A stretch of 64,000 nt of DNA from contig JAUVEU010000007.1 in assembly GCA_030594645.1 (NCBI GenBank), positions 1-64,000 of the forward strand, written 5' to 3'. Every line of letters starts with the position of its first letter. Position 1 is the first letter of the stretch. Below, in pieces: positions 1-8,531 of the stretch. Origin of the DNA: Candidatus Aegiribacteria sp. (GTDB lineage Bacteria > Fermentibacterota > Fermentibacteria > Fermentibacterales > JCC-6). A model generated the notes under the pieces. The model had not been told where the DNA came from. It did no database searches and saw only the letters and a program-made list of their open reading frames with translations. Both the position numbers and the translations under genes were made by a program.

Positions 1-143
1 CCTATCAGCACCGTCGCTGTATATGGAGGGAAAGAGAAATTGATCGTATTGAAATTGAGTAAAAATCCGATCATTCCGAAAATGATCGAAACTATGACCT
101 TATATACAGTACCGCTCCTGTAATTACTCAGGCATGAACACAT
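1..143 (-). CDS. Membrane protein N-terminus, probably a sensor (partial, runs off left edge)
   Basis: Only the first 47 codons are in the window. The ATG at 143 follows a GGAG Shine-Dalgarno about 8 bases upstream. After a short polar N-terminus comes a hydrophobic segment (roughly residues 16-30), then an N-F-N-T-I-N-F-S-F-P-P-Y stretch that I associate with multi-pass N-terminal membrane domains of sensor kinases; that link is from memory only. It lies 88 bases downstream of the small secreted protein gene on the same strand, so both may share the c-di-GMP-controlled transcript. Function beyond membrane location is inference. Confidence 0.5.
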   Translation of the reverse strand, partial: MCSCLSNYRSGTVYKVIVSIIFGMIGFLLNFNTINFSFPPYTATVLI

Positions 144-188
144 GCTGCTCTCTCCGGACGTACCCTCCAGTTCACCCCTGCTGGAGGA

Positions 189-206
189 CGGGCTCCGGAG
201 AGCCCG
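189..206 (-). other. Stable RNA hairpin upstream of the sensor gene
   Basis: On the minus strand this reads as a perfect 7-bp stem CGGGCTC/GAGCCCG closing a TCCG loop, a UNCG-class tetraloop on a C-G pair. It sits between the secreted-protein stop (232) and the sensor start (143). No T-run follows, so it does not look like an intrinsic terminator; it could stabilise or space the mRNA. Confidence 0.4.
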
Positions 207-231
207 CCCCGCATGCACTGACGGTCTGCGT

Positions 232-501
232 TCAGCGTGAAGCTACCATTGGCTCTGTTATAACGTACTCCTCCATATGAGCCCTGGCCGCGAGACGGCC
301 TGCAAGGGCTGCTGAAGAGTGGGGATCTCTTCGAAGAGCACACTCATAAAGAGCGAAAGCGGTAACATAATTCCCATCATCCATGGCCTCTCGCGCAATG
401 GTGACAAAAGTGTCAACATTGGCGGGGCTGGTCGATACGATCACGCCTGCCAGCAGAACCGACGGTAGAAGTGCAACCAAAATAAGTGGTATCCACCTCA
501 T
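232..501 (-). CDS. Small secreted TPR-like protein
   Basis: 89 residues. An N-terminal signal peptide (hydrophobic residues about 4-20, ending near L-A-G) is followed by one tetratricopeptide-like helix pair (about residues 30-65, with A-R-E-A-M-D-D-G-N-Y and A-L-R-R-D-P). The ATG at 501 has a GAGGAGG Shine-Dalgarno with 8-base spacing; the GTG at 510 overlaps that site and is less likely. The gene is the first reading frame below the tandem c-di-GMP riboswitch. TPR folds bind proteins, so an envelope adaptor role is plausible, but the family is not recognised. Confidence 0.65.
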   Translation of the reverse strand: MRWIPLILVALLPSVLLAGVIVSTSPANVDTFVTIAREAMDDGNYVTAFALYECALRRDPHSSAALAGRLAARAHMEEYVITEPMVASR

Positions 502-550
502 AGTGAGCACCTCCTCAATCCGCCGGCGGTTTCCCCCGAACGGACGTCAG

Positions 551-628
551 GTAACCCGGCTGTCCTTCCCGGTTTCCCGGATTTGGATCCGTGGTTTTGC
601 GTCCCGGAATCTCTTCCGGTTTGCAATG
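551..628 (-). promoter_or_regulatory. Class I cyclic-di-GMP riboswitch, proximal aptamer (GEMM-I)
   Basis: Read on the minus strand, this has the GEMM-I landmarks in order: GCAAACC, a CCGGAA/TTCCGG stem capped by a GAGA (GNRA) tetraloop, the tetraloop-receptor segment GGGACGCAAAACC, then AAGGACAGCCGGGTTACC at the 3' end. It ends 49 bases before the ATG at 501. The remaining leader contains the self-complementary CCGCCGGCGG (520-529) and then the Shine-Dalgarno, so the expression platform may act on translation. Whether ligand turns expression on or off cannot be read from sequence. Confidence 0.88.
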
Positions 629-635
629 GTCAAAC

Positions 636-720
636 GGCAACCCGGCTGTCCTTCCGCCATCCCCAAACAGCGGTTAGGATCCGTGGTTTTGCGTCCCGGA
701 ATCTCTTCCGGTTTGCATGG
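636..720 (-). promoter_or_regulatory. Class I cyclic-di-GMP riboswitch, distal aptamer (GEMM-I)
   Basis: This is the second, upstream copy of the aptamer. It shares an identical 41-base block (677-717) with the proximal copy (585-625) and an identical 17-base block (639-655 against 553-569). Only the segment between the blocks differs, 21 against 15 bases, which fits a variable peripheral stem. The 3' end reads GGACAGCCGGGTTGCC. Two aptamers in series in one leader are known for c-di-GMP-I switches and sharpen or multiply the response. Confidence 0.88.
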
Positions 721-740
721 CGGTGCTCTACCGCCTTTTT
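719..740 (+). terminator. Intrinsic-terminator-like hairpin on the plus strand
   Basis: GGCGGT, loop GCTCT, ACCGCC, then TTTTT on the plus strand. No plus-strand gene lies upstream, so it would only end an antisense transcript. On the minus strand the same hairpin would sit at the 5' end of the riboswitch RNA. Confidence 0.35.
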
Positions 741-742
741 AT

Positions 743-770
743 ATTCTATGACTTATTCCACTAATGTAAA
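743..770 (-). promoter_or_regulatory. Promoter of the riboswitch transcript
   Basis: Minus-strand -35 TTTACA (765-770), 16-base spacer, -10 TAGAAT (743-748), each one base off consensus. Transcription would begin near 736, immediately before the distal aptamer. Position and quality agree, but there is no experimental support. Confidence 0.6.
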
Positions 771-821
771 GGGAGACAGATACGTATGCAGCAAATTGAA
801 TTATTGTTGTCCTATGAAAAT

Positions 822-2285
822 TTATTTCCTGAGAAACCTGTCATAAAGATCCATGAAAATTCGCCTTGCTGTCATTTCACTTTTTGTGGCAGCCTTTCCT
901 GTCAGAATATTTCCAAGCTGTCTTAAGACCTTTAAGGGATGAAAGAACAGCTTCGTGGAATAGAAGTTCAGATAAACTCCTGATCTATATCTGTTCAAAG
1001 GTTTGTAATCTTTTCTCCAGATGGGGGAAAAGCAGAGTTCGTCGTATTCCTCGAACCCCTGCAGAGAAGGCTCATTCATTGCCACGGTTGCAGGAAAGGG
1101 TGTGAGGATCGGCATTATTACTTCATCCACACCTTTTCTGGCAAGCCGGTTGATATATCTTTTCGTCTGTTTTCTGTCCTCATCAGTTTCTCCTGGATAT
1201 CCGGTTACGAAGAACGCGCATGTGCTGGTTCCCATGGAAGCAGCTTTCTGAATGAGTCCAGGAACTTTTTCGATGTTCGCGGTTTTGCCCATCAGCTCCA
1301 ATACCCTCAGGGAACCTGTTTCCGGAGAGAGGGAAAAATACCTGCATCCTGCTCTGATCATAAGTTCAAGGAGTTCATCATCCAGGGTCTCCATTTTCAA
1401 TCCGGATGGAAAGCAGAATGTTATACCGTAATTATCTTTTATAAGACCTCTGCAGATTTCTTCGACTCTTTTCCTGCTGATCGCGAAATTCTCATCCTGA
1501 ATATGAAAATCCCTGACACCGTACCTGTCAATATGATACCGGATCTCCTCAAGAACTCTTTCCGAGGATTTGGCAAGCCATCGACCGCCGCACATTGCAG
1601 GAGCCTGACAGAAGGCACAGGTGTATGGACAGCCTCTTGAAGTAAGAATGTTCATATATCTGCCTGCGAAGGGGCCATGGCTATAACCCAGTTTCCAGTA
1701 ATTTTCAAGGGGAAGCAGATCCACCGCGGCAAAGGGCTGCAGATCAAGGTCTGTTGTGTAAATTTCTTTTCTTTCGTTGATTCCATTTTTCGAAGCAACG
1801 CCTTCGATGGAATCAGGATCACCGCCGTTTTCCAGGGTTCTTATCAGCTCCGGAAGTCTCTTTTCCCCTTCACCGAGAACCACATAGTCAGCTCCTCCTT
1901 CTATGAATTCTCCGGGGAGAAAAGTAGCGTGGTATCCTCCTATTACAACGGGTGTTCCGGGTTTTTCCTTCTTAATGGCCCTGATGATGTGAAGAGCCAT
2001 GGTATGCTCGGTAGCACAGTGAACCGTTATTCCTGGGATTGAATCCGATCCGGCAACCCGGGCGGCTATTTCCCGGGGGGTCAGTCCCCTGGCCCTGTAG
2101 TTCTCTCTGAATGTATAGAACCTGCGGGGAGCAAGTCCATAGGCATCAAGAATATCTGTATCTATTCCCGACTGCCGGACTGATGCTGCCAGATAAGCCA
2201 GGCCGGCGGGAATACCGGGAATACTGCCGTAAAAATCCTTCTTCAGGTGGACTACAGGAGGACGTATCAGTATCAGTTTATTCAC
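822..2285 (-). CDS. B12-binding-domain radical SAM protein
   Basis: About 487 residues. The N-terminal B12-type Rossmann domain (with I-G-G-Y-H-A-T-F-L-P-G-E) is followed by a radical SAM core with the cluster motif C-P-Y-T-C-A-F-C (CxxxCxxC). These enzymes use a 4Fe-4S cluster, S-adenosylmethionine and often cobalamin to methylate or rearrange unreactive carbons. GTG at 2285 overlaps the end of the upstream radical SAM gene by 8 bases and is preferred; an ATG at 2321 would overlap by 44. It belongs to a locus of glycosyltransferases, so a lipid or glycan substrate is likely but unproven. Confidence 0.85.
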   Translation of the reverse strand: MNKLILIRPPVVHLKKDFYGSIPGIPAGLAYLAASVRQSGIDTDILDAYGLAPRRFYTFRENYRARGLTPREIAARVAGSDSIPGITVHCATEHTMALHIIRAIKKEKPGTPVVIGGYHATFLPGEFIEGGADYVVLGEGEKRLPELIRTLENGGDPDSIEGVASKNGINERKEIYTTDLDLQPFAAVDLLPLENYWKLGYSHGPFAGRYMNILTSRGCPYTCAFCQAPAMCGGRWLAKSSERVLEEIRYHIDRYGVRDFHIQDENFAISRKRVEEICRGLIKDNYGITFCFPSGLKMETLDDELLELMIRAGCRYFSLSPETGSLRVLELMGKTANIEKVPGLIQKAASMGTSTCAFFVTGYPGETDEDRKQTKRYINRLARKGVDEVIMPILTPFPATVAMNEPSLQGFEEYDELCFSPIWRKDYKPLNRYRSGVYLNFYSTKLFFHPLKVLRQLGNILTGKAATKSEMTARRIFMDLYDRFLRK

Positions 2286-3768
2286 ATTGATCCGATTCCA
2301 TGGTTTCATCATCCGCTGCAAGTGCTTCCGGCTGCCCGATATACTTTGATGTGGCTATGAGAAGGAATCCCCTGATGTATTTAGAAAGATCGAAAAAGCC
2401 GCTTATGCTTCTTATCTTCTTCCATATGAGTTTCGGTCTCATGTAAAATTTCCTGTGGCCGGCCTGAATGAGATATCTTATCTGCTCTTCGGTCATTCCC
2501 TCGGGGACAAATGAAACATTCTTGAAATTGAATCTGTTCTCGGTGAATTTTGCCGGCGTGATCTTTCCAGCGAGAAGATCTTCGTATACTTCTGTTCCTG
2601 GAAGAGGTGTAAGATTTACGAAAACAGCATAATCAAGGGGAATTGAACAGGCAAACTCGATGGTCTTAAGACCTTCCTCGTAGGTTTCTCCTGGAATGCC
2701 GAACATGAAGGTGCCGTAGGCTTCTATTCCTACTTCCGCAGTTAGCTCAACCGCTCTCCGTATCTGCTGGATGGTCGTCCCTTTCTTAAGGGTATCCAGG
2801 TTTTTCTGCACACCGGATTCAACTCCGTACAGCACTCTCCAGCAGCCGGCTTTCTTCATTTCCTCCAGCAGTTCTCTGTCAATCCTGTCGACCCTGGCAT
2901 TAACCGCCCAGTTAACCTTTATTTCCCTGTCAATCATTTCCCGGCAGAATTCCATAGCCCTTTTTTTTGAAAGGGTGAAGGTGTCATCCCAGAACGCTAT
3001 ATCGGTGACTCCATGCTCTCTGTAAAGAAGTTCTATTTCGCCTGCGACGTTCGACGCGGACCTCATTCGAACATGCCTGTCAGTATGACAGAAAGTACAC
3101 TCATACGGACATCCCCTTGCCCCTATGATATTAGCGTGTGGAAGACTCTTATAGAAAGTGGGAGAGGGAATGTAGGACGGTATATCAACAAGCTCGTGGG
3201 ACGGGAAAGGGAGAGTGTCGATGTCTTCCGTTACAGCTCTTGACCCGGTATCTACCAGGCGGCCGTCCTTTATGAACATGAGTCCTTCAACTTCTTCCAG
3301 GGATTCTCCTTTCTCGATGCAGGCGGTTAATTCACGCATGGTGTACTCTCCCTCGCCGATGACGATTACGTCGATTCCGCTGCATTCGTCAAAGCATCTC
3401 TCTTTCCATAGAGTCGGGTGGATACCTCCTGCTACGATCAGGACTTCCGGAAAACTTTTCTTCAGCTCGTTCAGCATCCATCTGGAATTCTCCCAGTCAA
3501 CGCTGGTAAGTGTTATCCCGATGATTCCGGGATTTATCTCATTTATCCTTGCAATCATCTTTTCAAGGGGGTAGAAAAGTCCTTCCAGATATGTAACATC
3601 ATGACCATCCTCTTTCAGAAAGGGGGCAAGATACAACAGAGAAGGGGATGGAACTACATTTACCAGAGGTTTTATCGAAAGCCATTTGAAGGGAAAACGG
3701 CGGACATTCATGAAGTCATGCTGGTCCTGTTCCCAGATTGCGGGCATGGTCAAAAGGACTATTTTCAA
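2278..3768 (-). CDS. B12-binding-domain radical SAM protein
   Basis: About 496 residues from a TTG at 3768 that has GGAAAG upstream and makes the protein begin M-K-I-V-L-L-T-M-P-A, typical of this family; an ATG at 3852 would add 28 atypical residues. The N-terminal B12-like domain (V-A-G-G-I-H-P-T-L) is followed by the radical SAM motif C-P-Y-E-C-T-F-C and a conserved F-G-I-P-G-E-T segment. The core closely resembles the gene at 8498-9952 (both have K-K-A-G-C-W, Y-G-V-E-S-G-V-Q-K and F-G-I-P-G-E-T), so the two are paralogs. Substrate unknown. Confidence 0.85.
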   Translation of the reverse strand: MKIVLLTMPAIWEQDQHDFMNVRRFPFKWLSIKPLVNVVPSPSLLYLAPFLKEDGHDVTYLEGLFYPLEKMIARINEINPGIIGITLTSVDWENSRWMLNELKKSFPEVLIVAGGIHPTLWKERCFDECSGIDVIVIGEGEYTMRELTACIEKGESLEEVEGLMFIKDGRLVDTGSRAVTEDIDTLPFPSHELVDIPSYIPSPTFYKSLPHANIIGARGCPYECTFCHTDRHVRMRSASNVAGEIELLYREHGVTDIAFWDDTFTLSKKRAMEFCREMIDREIKVNWAVNARVDRIDRELLEEMKKAGCWRVLYGVESGVQKNLDTLKKGTTIQQIRRAVELTAEVGIEAYGTFMFGIPGETYEEGLKTIEFACSIPLDYAVFVNLTPLPGTEVYEDLLAGKITPAKFTENRFNFKNVSFVPEGMTEEQIRYLIQAGHRKFYMRPKLIWKKIRSISGFFDLSKYIRGFLLIATSKYIGQPEALAADDETMESDQCE

Positions 3769-3948
3769 TTTACAGCGTCTTTCCGTTTCTCTGAACGAAA
3801 GCAGCGGGTAATTCCGCGGCAGTGAGAAAATATACGATATCCGGACTGTCATACAAATCCTGACTCTTTTGTTAAGACTTTCACTTGGTTATCATCGGTA
3901 CCTGGAAATGATGAAACAATCTGTCAGAAATTTTTTACTTTCGCGAAG

Positions 3949-5001
3949 GTGAGTATCCTGAGAACAGCAAAAGAAATATCAGTGGTGATTCCCGCCTATA
4001 ACGCCGAAACAACCCTGGACCGTTGCCTTGGTTCTCTGAAGAAGCAGACTTTAAACCCTTTTCAGATCATTCTTGTGGATGACTGTTCCACTGACAGAAC
4101 AGCTTCTATAGCATCTGAAGCAGGAATTGAGATACTGCCTATGTCCAGGCGCGGGGGTCCTGCCATCGCAAGGAATGCAGGCGCAGAAAGAGCTTTGGGA
4201 GATATAATAGTCTTTCTTGACGCTGATGTTATTATTCCATCCGACCTCATCGAAGGAATCATCGACTGCTTTAACAGCGACAGCAGCATTGCTGCCGTTC
4301 AGACTCTTTACTCACCCTTTTGTCCAGCGGAAGATATGGTTTCAAGGTATCAGAATTTCTACTATTACCATGCTCTTGCCAGAACAAAGGAAAGCTTCAC
4401 TGCTACTTTCGCTACCTGGTGCTCGGCGATATTGAGAAATACGTTTTTTGAAATTGGCGGTTTCAATACAAGCATACCGGAGCCTACCGTTGAAGACGAA
4501 GAGCTGGGTTACGAAATAGTCGACAGAGGCGGGAAAATCGCGCTTGCATCGGATATTCAGGTAACGCACCTTGCCTCATATACGATTTCTCAGTTCAGCA
4601 ATCGGAGACTCAGGATGGCCAGGGCTCAGGCGAAGAGCGGATGGAGATCGATCAGGGAGAGGCTGCTGAAGAGATATATCAACCTGAGAGAAACCGGAAC
4701 TCACCACAGCAGATGGGTCGTGCTGAGTATACTGCTTGTGCTTGGTGCTGGTTTTGGAATGATAGTATTTTTGGCCGGTATTGTTTTTGGCTTATCTTTA
4801 TTACCGTGGCTTCCTGTTGCTGCTCCTGCTGCAATAATTCTTTCTCTTCTTTGTCACTTTAATTTCTTCCGCAGCGCGGTTTCTCATTTCGGTATGAGGA
4901 TTCTCCCCGGATTCATTCTGCTGTGCCTTCTTGATATGGCTATACTTGGCTGGGGCGTGATTACAGGAACATTACTGTTCCTGTCCGGAAAGCATTATTA
5001 A
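3949..5001 (+). CDS. Family 2 glycosyltransferase with C-terminal membrane segments
   Basis: 350 residues. GT-A fold: S-V-V-I-P-A-Y-N near the N-terminus, V-D-D-C-S-T-D for nucleotide-sugar binding, and F-L-D-A-D as the metal-binding DxD. Three or so hydrophobic helices follow from about residue 255. It shares the N-F-Y-Y-Y and V-E-D-E/A motifs and a similar tail with the glycosyltransferase at 7521-8531, so they are paralogs. The GTG at 3949 is adjacent to an AAGG sequence that is too close to be an ideal Shine-Dalgarno; the true start may be a few codons downstream. Divergent from the radical SAM genes. Confidence 0.85.
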   Translation: MSILRTAKEISVVIPAYNAETTLDRCLGSLKKQTLNPFQIILVDDCSTDRTASIASEAGIEILPMSRRGGPAIARNAGAERALGDIIVFLDADVIIPSDLIEGIIDCFNSDSSIAAVQTLYSPFCPAEDMVSRYQNFYYYHALARTKESFTATFATWCSAILRNTFFEIGGFNTSIPEPTVEDEELGYEIVDRGGKIALASDIQVTHLASYTISQFSNRRLRMARAQAKSGWRSIRERLLKRYINLRETGTHHSRWVVLSILLVLGAGFGMIVFLAGIVFGLSLLPWLPVAAPAAIILSLLCHFNFFRSAVSHFGMRILPGFILLCLLDMAILGWGVITGTLLFLSGKHY

Positions 5002-5015
5002 CCGGCAGATGCAGG

Positions 5016-5750
5016 CTAAATTCTTCTGAAAATGTATCTGACAACAGTTCGCAGAACCGAAAGCCCATACGGAACTGGCTTAAGGCTTGAAAAACCTTCT
5101 CCGTGCACTGTGGGAATGGGTATTTCCTCAATGGCAAGCCCTGCCCTGATCGCTCCCACAAGCATCTCTGAATCGAAATTGAAGGTGTTCGAATAACTAC
5201 TGTATGGTATCTCGGAAAGGGCTTTCCTGCTGTAAGCCTTATAACCGCTGTGATATGAGGTCAGTTTCCGCCTGAAAACGAAATTTTCAAGAGCGTTCAG
5301 CCATATGGTTCCGTAATGCCTTGTCATGGACATGCCGCCTTTTCGCATATCTCCATAAAGAATTCTGCTGCCGCCCACAACATCTGCTCCCTTTTCAAAC
5401 GGAATAAGCATCGGTTTCAGGTATTCAGGGGGATACTGACCGTCTGAGTGGAGCATAACAGCAATATCAGCACTGTTTTCCAGCGTCCAGTCAAATGCGG
5501 TTTTCTGGACTCCTCCGTAACCCCGGTTTACAGGATGCTGAATAAGGGAGATCTTCGGGAATTCTTTCGAAAGCCTTTGCGTAAGATCGGCAGTACCGTC
5601 GGAAGAACCGTCATCAATAACAAGAATGGTACTAAGGATTTCCATTGTTTCAGATGGTATATCCCTGATTACCTTCTCCATAAGGAGTTCTGCGTTGTAC
5701 GCAGGCATGTAGCAGACAATTTTAAAGTTTTCCAGAATACAATCCTTCAC
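5016..5750 (-). CDS. Family 2 glycosyltransferase, dolichol-phosphate-mannose synthase-like
   Basis: 244 residues. Starts with I-V-C-Y-M-P-A-Y-N-A-E, then V-I-D-D-G-S-S-D-G-T and M-L-H-S-D-G-Q-Y-P-P, the pattern of polyprenyl-phosphate sugar transferases (DPM1/DPG-synthase type). Such enzymes load a sugar onto a lipid carrier for a GT-C membrane transferase, and exactly such a gene lies directly upstream, overlapping by GTGA. There is no C-terminal membrane segment. Convergent with the glycosyltransferase at 3949. Confidence 0.82.
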   Translation of the reverse strand: MKDCILENFKIVCYMPAYNAELLMEKVIRDIPSETMEILSTILVIDDGSSDGTADLTQRLSKEFPKISLIQHPVNRGYGGVQKTAFDWTLENSADIAVMLHSDGQYPPEYLKPMLIPFEKGADVVGGSRILYGDMRKGGMSMTRHYGTIWLNALENFVFRRKLTSYHSGYKAYSRKALSEIPYSSYSNTFNFDSEMLVGAIRAGLAIEEIPIPTVHGEGFSSLKPVPYGLSVLRTVVRYIFRRI

Positions 5751-7519
5751 CGGTAAGTTCCTTCAATGTCAGGCATGTGCAAATATGTATGGTATTGCAT
5801 ATCCCTGGTAGGTTCGATTGTTTCAGCAAGACCCTTTGTCCATGGCTCTATATGGAAACTGCTTCCGTCAAACCAGTAAAGATAAGGGTTTCTTCCCGGA
5901 TAGGCCTGCATGAATAGAATATCCTCTGCGGATGTCTGATGAGCGCAGTAAATGATTTCATTGTCAAGAAAAGGGGAATTGAAATTCATACCGCTGCAGA
6001 TGTTCGGGTAACCATGCTGTCCCGCCTGCATGAATACTATTGAGGGTGTTTCTACGAAACCTGTCGCTGTTATCCCGGGCTGGCTGTCAATGGTCTCCCA
6101 TGGTCCCGACCTGAGTTCTATTCCCTCCGGCAGATAAACGAGCAGTGTAATCAGAAATAGACAGAAGGTGAATACAGCCACCACGTTGCTTCCATCAATT
6201 CCCTTCTTTCTCCTTGCATACTCTGCTGCTTCTCTTAATCCAATAACTGAAAGAAGCAGGATAACGGGCAGGAAGGTGAAATAATGTCTGGGCCCGTAAT
6301 CAATAGCAGGGCAGTAATGGAGAAACATCAGCAACATGATCAACAAAAGGGGGATGCAGAGCAGAAGAACACGTCTATCCTTTCGCGCCCTTTTAAGTGC
6401 CAGAAGCATGGGAAACAGGGACAGGAACGGCCAGCCGAACAAGATCGTGCTTCCGGTTCCTATCTGTCTTACAACGTTGAAAAGTCCTCTTAGAGGGGTA
6501 TGCGCGTAATCTCCGTATTCCGGAAACCAGGCCTTGTCCGGCCCGAAACCTATCAGTTTTCCCCCCCTTACCAGATCGTATCCTGCATGGAGGGGATTAC
6601 CTGTGTAGTAACTGTTCGACAGCAGGAACAGCGCGAAGGGTATTGCGGCAGCGGCAGCAACAGGGGCCAGTATGCGGAACCACCTGTCCCTGCAGCCCAC
6701 TATGACTGCAAGCGGTATGAAGAACAGCCATACGAGAACAGGATAGGGTTTCGTGGCAAAGGCCAGCCCGATAAGTAATCCGCCCGCAAACCCATATGAA
6801 ACCGATGCCCCCTTTGCCCTCCTGGAAATCATGTAAAGCGACCATGTAACCAGCATCAGATTTGTATTGTGCGCCATGAACGTAGTTGTCATAAAAAGGA
6901 AGAAAGGTGACAGCAGAAGAAGAATAACGCTGACCCTGGCCATAGCCTCCCCTGTCCAAAGCCTTATCAGGAGGAAAATCCCAAGGAGGGAAAGCAACCC
7001 TTCAAGAGGACCCAGAAGAGGAGCTGCGCCTGCAGAGGTGAAGGGCGCCATCAACAGTGAGTGGAAGGGGGTATATACAATGAACCACATATTACTTCTG
7101 AAGACAAAATGCCGGAACGGGAAATAAACCATTGGATCATCAACAGCCGGTGCTGGAGCTGCAAGGTGCCCCGCAGCGTATATCTTTGACTGAAAAAAGT
7201 ATGCGGCTTCGTCGCCGCCCTTCGGGATCCCCTCGCAAGGACCATAAACCATCCAGATGGAAAAAACCGCAAGAAGTGCGAGAAGAATACCGATGAATCT
7301 GGCTGTAGAAAGTTTTCCAATTTTTTTCAGGGCCAGCCGGACAAGATCTTTGTCAATCCTTCCGGCAGCATACAGAGCAAAGCAGAACGCTGCGGGAACC
7401 AGCAGAAAAAGCTGAACGACCTTATCCAGCGATCCCCGCGGAATTACTTCCATGTACCTGTACACAATAAAAGCGATTGTGAGACTAAGACCGGCTGGGA
7501 TTAGTATTTTAGTCCGCAA
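5747..7519 (-). CDS. Multi-pass GT-C family glycosyltransferase (GT39/GT83-like)
   Basis: 590 residues with about a dozen hydrophobic helices. An acidic motif in the first periplasmic loop (K-G-G-D-E-A-A-Y) fits the catalytic aspartate/glutamate of lipid-phosphosugar-dependent GT-C enzymes; the last 100 residues form a soluble domain. The start is a TTG at 7519 with GGAAGGAAA about 8 bases upstream. It overlaps the polyprenyl-phosphate glycosyltransferase gene (5016-5750), its likely sugar-donor supplier. Family assignment is by topology and motif only. Confidence 0.75.
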   Translation of the reverse strand: MRTKILIPAGLSLTIAFIVYRYMEVIPRGSLDKVVQLFLLVPAAFCFALYAAGRIDKDLVRLALKKIGKLSTARFIGILLALLAVFSIWMVYGPCEGIPKGGDEAAYFFQSKIYAAGHLAAPAPAVDDPMVYFPFRHFVFRSNMWFIVYTPFHSLLMAPFTSAGAAPLLGPLEGLLSLLGIFLLIRLWTGEAMARVSVILLLLSPFFLFMTTTFMAHNTNLMLVTWSLYMISRRAKGASVSYGFAGGLLIGLAFATKPYPVLVWLFFIPLAVIVGCRDRWFRILAPVAAAAAIPFALFLLSNSYYTGNPLHAGYDLVRGGKLIGFGPDKAWFPEYGDYAHTPLRGLFNVVRQIGTGSTILFGWPFLSLFPMLLALKRARKDRRVLLLCIPLLLIMLLMFLHYCPAIDYGPRHYFTFLPVILLLSVIGLREAAEYARRKKGIDGSNVVAVFTFCLFLITLLVYLPEGIELRSGPWETIDSQPGITATGFVETPSIVFMQAGQHGYPNICSGMNFNSPFLDNEIIYCAHQTSAEDILFMQAYPGRNPYLYWFDGSSFHIEPWTKGLAETIEPTRDMQYHTYLHMPDIEGTYR

Positions 7520-7520
7520 A

Positions 7521-8531
7521 TCAGTATTTCCTTCCAGCCAGATGCATTATAACCCCGCTCAGCGCAGCAGGCACAATAATCATAAGGTCGGGCAAGGTCA
7601 TGAGTGATGCAATAAACCCTCTTGTTCCTGCCTCCCTCACAGATGCGAACCAGAATCCCGCATGACCGACCGTCAGGATCAAGAAACCGGCGGCAGCAGG
7701 CCAGATCCCCCACGTCCATCCTGCGGCATATGCTGCCAGGCCGACCGGTATCAGCCAGACACCAGCTGCCCCTGAAAGAACTGGCAGCATTTCAAGAGGA
7801 GTTGCCATCGAAAAAGAAGGTACCGCATGACCCGAGCCTCTTCGAAGAAGGTAGAGAACCTTAGACTTCATCATACTCCATTCGTACCCCATCAATTCAG
7901 GAAAAGTATATTCCCTCAAATGATAAACCTCTATCTCAGGGGCCATGAGAATACTCCCGCCCGAACCAACAAGTCTTGCGGCGAAATCAGCATCCTCCAC
8001 TGTTGCTCCTGGAATTCTGTCGTCGAACCCTTCCAGCTGCTGAAAAACAGATCTGGAAACCGCGAAGAAGAAGGTCCCGCATCCTGTAATGTAATCGCTG
8101 CCTATTCTCTTTGTGAAGGTGTAGTAGTAATAGAAATTCTTGTAGAACGTAGCCGGATGATCTCCTGCGGCAGTCGGGCTGTAAGTGGCCTGAACAGCAG
8201 CAGGCCCCTGATCAATGCGCTGCTGAAGCTTTTCTCTCCACCCGGCAGGAGCGACAGCATCACTGTCTACGAACAGCACCCATTCACCGGAAGCGGCCTG
8301 AGCACCTGTATTCCTTGCCCCCGCGGCTCCAGGGCTGCCTGAACTGGAAATTATCTTTGCTCCGAGCCGTGAGGCTATTTCCCTGGAATTATCGTTCGAT
8401 CTGTCATTGACGACAATAAGTTCATCCCCACCGCGCAATTCCTGCTGGAGCGGCTCCAGAACGGTTTCAAGAGTCTTCTCGCTGTTATGAACCGGAATTA
8501 CGACTGAGATCGATTTGCTGTTTTTTTCCAT
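7521..8531 (-). CDS. Family 2 glycosyltransferase with C-terminal membrane segments
   Basis: 336 residues from the ATG at 8531, which puts S-V-V-I-P-V-H-N at residue 8 as in relatives. V-N-D-R-S-N-D and F-V-D-S-D are the nucleotide-sugar and DxD motifs; the C-terminus has three to four hydrophobic helices. Paralog of 3949-5001. Its 5' end overlaps the radical SAM gene at 8498 by 34 bases; a longer in-frame start at 8585 would extend deeper into that gene and is disfavoured. Confidence 0.82.
   Translation of the reverse strand: MEKNSKSISVVIPVHNSEKTLETVLEPLQQELRGGDELIVVNDRSNDNSREIASRLGAKIISSSGSPGAAGARNTGAQAASGEWVLFVDSDAVAPAGWREKLQQRIDQGPAAVQATYSPTAAGDHPATFYKNFYYYYTFTKRIGSDYITGCGTFFFAVSRSVFQQLEGFDDRIPGATVEDADFAARLVGSGGSILMAPEIEVYHLREYTFPELMGYEWSMMKSKVLYLLRRGSGHAVPSFSMATPLEMLPVLSGAAGVWLIPVGLAAYAAGWTWGIWPAAAGFLILTVGHAGFWFASVREAGTRGFIASLMTLPDLMIIVPAALSGVIMHLAGRKY

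Noticed and set aside
128-343. 71-codon minus-strand open frame
   Set aside because: It overlaps both the secreted-protein gene and the sensor start, has no signal or family features, and the ATG at 143 in another frame gives a membrane-protein sequence.
553-717. Direct repeats of 17 and 41 bases, first considered a mobile or CRISPR-like repeat
   Set aside because: On the minus strand they are the conserved cores of two GEMM-I aptamers; only two units, and the spacing differs by a structural variable region.
7827-8342. 171-codon plus-strand open frame
   Set aside because: Lies entirely antisense to the GT2 gene at 7521-8531 and has no domain or ribosome-binding site.
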